A DNA stretch of 5,394 bases from assembly GCA_018674025.1 (NCBI GenBank), contig JABHBC010000229.1, positions 1 to 5,394 on the forward strand, in the 5' to 3' direction. The notes under the pieces are model-generated. The model saw only the letters and a program-made list of their open reading frames with translations, had not been told where the DNA came from and did no database searches. This DNA comes from Flavobacteriaceae bacterium. GTDB taxonomy: Bacteria; Bacteroidota; Bacteroidia; Flavobacteriales; Flavobacteriaceae. Of this stretch, positions 3,829-5,394 are shown piece after piece. Numbering within the stretch: position 1 is the first letter of the stretch; each line of letters begins with the position of its first letter. Both the position numbers and the translations under genes were made by a program.

Positions 3829-5394
3829 ATGAAAAGTAATTATGAAATCGTCTTAAATGACATTAATTTAAATTTTAAGGACAGCAAGTATTCGACTTCT
3901 CAGTTGTTGGAAAACACAGGTCTTGATAAAAATACGGCCCGTGATGCAATTAAGAACAAAACTAGTAGATCTATTTCTAATTATATTAGGTTCTATAGAC
4001 TCAATTATGCTCAAGAGTTATTAAAGACAGGAAAAAAAAATGTCTCTGAAATTGCTTACGATTCTGGATTTTCATCTCTTTCATATTTTTCTAAATCATT
4101 TAAAGATGAGTTTGGTTATAGCCCTAATGCTTCTTTAAATAATATCAAGCTTACAAGACAATTTAAGAATACGATGATTTCGGTTATTCGTAATAAGTCC
4201 AATTTGTCTTATTTGATTTATTCAGTATTATTTACCTTAATAATTCTTCTTCTTATCCCTTATGTAAACAAAGTAGATAATTATGAAAAAGAAAACAAAA
4301 AACTTATGCTACAAGAATATTCTAAAATTAACAATTTAGAATATCAAAGTTTATTAATTAATGATACAGTTTTATTAAGTAAAAAAATAAGAAATTATAA
4401 TATTTCATGGCGTACTAGTGATAAATTCGGGTGGAGCAAACTTGCTAAAATTAATGACTCACTTGTATTGTTCCCAAGTAAACTCATTTCTATTTATAAT
4501 CAAATAAAAGTTGAGCAAGAAGGAAAAGAATCTTTTCAGTTTTTTACCTCTGCTAGAAATTTTAAAAATGTCAAAATAACTCTTGATAATAAGCTAAATG
4601 AAGAAGGTATTTATTTTCCTGAAACAGAGTTATTTCTAGCAAATACGAACTATTCAAAATCTCATGAAAACCTTTTAATTAAACCTTTTTACATGGATAA
4701 GTATGAGGTTTCTAATAAAGATTATAAAGAATTTGTGGATGCTAATGGCTATTACAGAGAGGAATTTTGGCCTGTCGATTTAATGCATGAAGGAAAAAAA
4801 ATTAGTTTTAATGAGGTTAAAACTTCTTTCGTAGACAAAGCTAATTTTCCTTCGCCTAAAGATTGGTATCAAGGAACCTATGAAAATGGTAAAGACTTAT
4901 ATCCTGTCTCTGGGATATCTTGGTATGAAGCATCTGCATATGCGAAGTTTAGAAATATGTCGTTGCCAAGTGTTGCAGAATGGTTTTATGCATTCGATAG
5001 AAATAGACCCGAGAGAGCTTTAAAAAATGCAAATATTAACTCCTATAATTATACTAAATCAAGAATCGAATCCGATTCAGAAAATAATAATGGGATTTTT
5101 GATATGGCTGGTAATGTAAGAGAATGGGTTAGTAATAATATTAAAGATAATCAGAGTAGAGGTATTTTAGGAGGCTCATTTGCTGATGATACTTATGTGC
5201 CTTTTGATTTTTATTCTCAAAATGCATGGAACAGATCTAGTTATAATGGCATTAGATTAGTTAAAAAAATTGAGTCTGATAATTCTGGTGAAATTTTTTA
5301 CAAAAGAGAAAAACTAAGAAACTTTTATGAAAATTACAGAACAACAGAAAAAGAATGGGATTTGATTGAAAGTTTGTTTATGTATGATAAAAAT
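3829..5394 (+). CDS. Membrane-anchored AraC-type regulator fused to a cysteine-less SUMF1/FGE-like domain (3' partial)
   Basis: The frame is open from ATG 3829 to the window edge (522 codons, no stop). Residues about 22-104 are an AraC-family double helix-turn-helix domain: STSQLLENTGLDKNTARDAI, then SISNYIRFYRLNYAQELL and VSEIAYDSGFSSLSYFSKSF..EFGYSP, the canonical second helix-turn-helix. Residues 126-146 are one hydrophobic span (LSYLIYSVLFTLIILLLIPY), placing the N-terminus in the cytoplasm and the rest outside the inner membrane. Residues 150-170 are a charged, possibly helical linker; 190-262 look like a small beta domain, possibly PEGA-like. Residues 263-479 are a SUMF1 (formylglycine-generating enzyme/EgtB/PvdO) domain: PFYMDKYEVSNKDYKEFV, PVSGISWYEASAYAKF, SLPSVAEWFYAF, GIFDMAGNVREWVS, GGSFAD and NGIRLV. 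The 522 visible residues contain no cysteine, so the two catalytic cysteines of true FGE are absent and this is likely a binding or sensory module. The tail (FYKREKL...FMYDKN) resembles the linker that in related kinase-SUMF1 proteins leads to an alpha/beta hydrolase; that part is outside the window. Confidence 0.85.
   Translation, partial: MKSNYEIVLNDINLNFKDSKYSTSQLLENTGLDKNTARDAIKNKTSRSISNYIRFYRLNYAQELLKTGKKNVSEIAYDSGFSSLSYFSKSFKDEFGYSPNASLNNIKLTRQFKNTMISVIRNKSNLSYLIYSVLFTLIILLLIPYVNKVDNYEKENKKLMLQEYSKINNLEYQSLLINDTVLLSKKIRNYNISWRTSDKFGWSKLAKINDSLVLFPSKLISIYNQIKVEQEGKESFQFFTSARNFKNVKITLDNKLNEEGIYFPETELFLANTNYSKSHENLLIKPFYMDKYEVSNKDYKEFVDANGYYREEFWPVDLMHEGKKISFNEVKTSFVDKANFPSPKDWYQGTYENGKDLYPVSGISWYEASAYAKFRNMSLPSVAEWFYAFDRNRPERALKNANINSYNYTKSRIESDSENNNGIFDMAGNVREWVSNNIKDNQSRGILGGSFADDTYVPFDFYSQNAWNRSSYNGIRLVKKIESDNSGEIFYKREKLRNFYENYRTTEKEWDLIESLFMYDKN

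Noticed and set aside
3824..3832. Two-codon upstream ORF (ATG TTA TGA) overlapping the start of the AraC/SUMF1 gene
   Set aside because: It could couple translation, but a motif this short arises easily by chance and nothing else supports it.
4681..5265. Active sulfatase-maturing formylglycine-generating enzyme
   Set aside because: The SUMF1 scaffold is clear, but no cysteine exists in the domain, so the copper-binding catalytic pair of FGE is missing; a sulfatase-activating role is not supported.

Overview
The window looks like a piece of a marine-type Flavobacteriia (Bacteroidota) chromosome. It is very AT-rich. The coding starts are preceded by A-rich tracts rather than Shine-Dalgarno motifs, and one upstream region carries a good match to the Bacteroidota promoter (TTG, 19 nt, TAnnTTTG). 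The left edge holds a typical C-terminal sorting domain of the type IX secretion system (T9SS), which is restricted to this phylum. No phage, insertion-sequence or CRISPR signature was seen.

Layout. (1) 3-164: C-terminal end of a T9SS-secreted protein. (2) 173-916, minus: a multi-pass membrane protein closely resembling eukaryotic steroid 5-alpha-reductases, with the family's catalytic and NADPH-binding residues in place. (3) 985-1122, plus: a 45-residue ORF of unknown function. (4) 1123-1803, minus: a class I SAM-dependent methyltransferase whose true start is uncertain. (5) 1814-1885: tRNA-Arg(CCT). (6) 1980-2555, plus: an exported DinB-fold protein with a plausible promoter. (7) 2556-3009: a gap of about 450 nt containing a decayed reading frame on the minus strand and two short palindromes. 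(8) 3010-3756, plus: an exported protein of unknown family that seems to be built of two alpha/beta repeats, followed by a strong intrinsic terminator. (9) 3829 to the window end, plus: a long open frame of 522 codons without a stop, encoding an AraC-type DNA-binding domain, one transmembrane helix and a SUMF1/FGE-like domain with no cysteines.

How they work together. The genes alternate in strand and do not form an obvious pathway. The one functional pair suggested by position is the secreted repeat protein and the membrane-anchored AraC/SUMF1 protein. These two are on the same strand, 72 nt apart and separated by a terminator. The second protein has the layout of a one-component transmembrane regulator that could sense something outside the cytoplasmic membrane. 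The most unusual item is this AraC-TM-SUMF1 fusion. The two exported proteins (1980 and 3010) and the T9SS fragment add to a cell-envelope flavour, while the reductase-like gene suggests lipid modification in the membrane.
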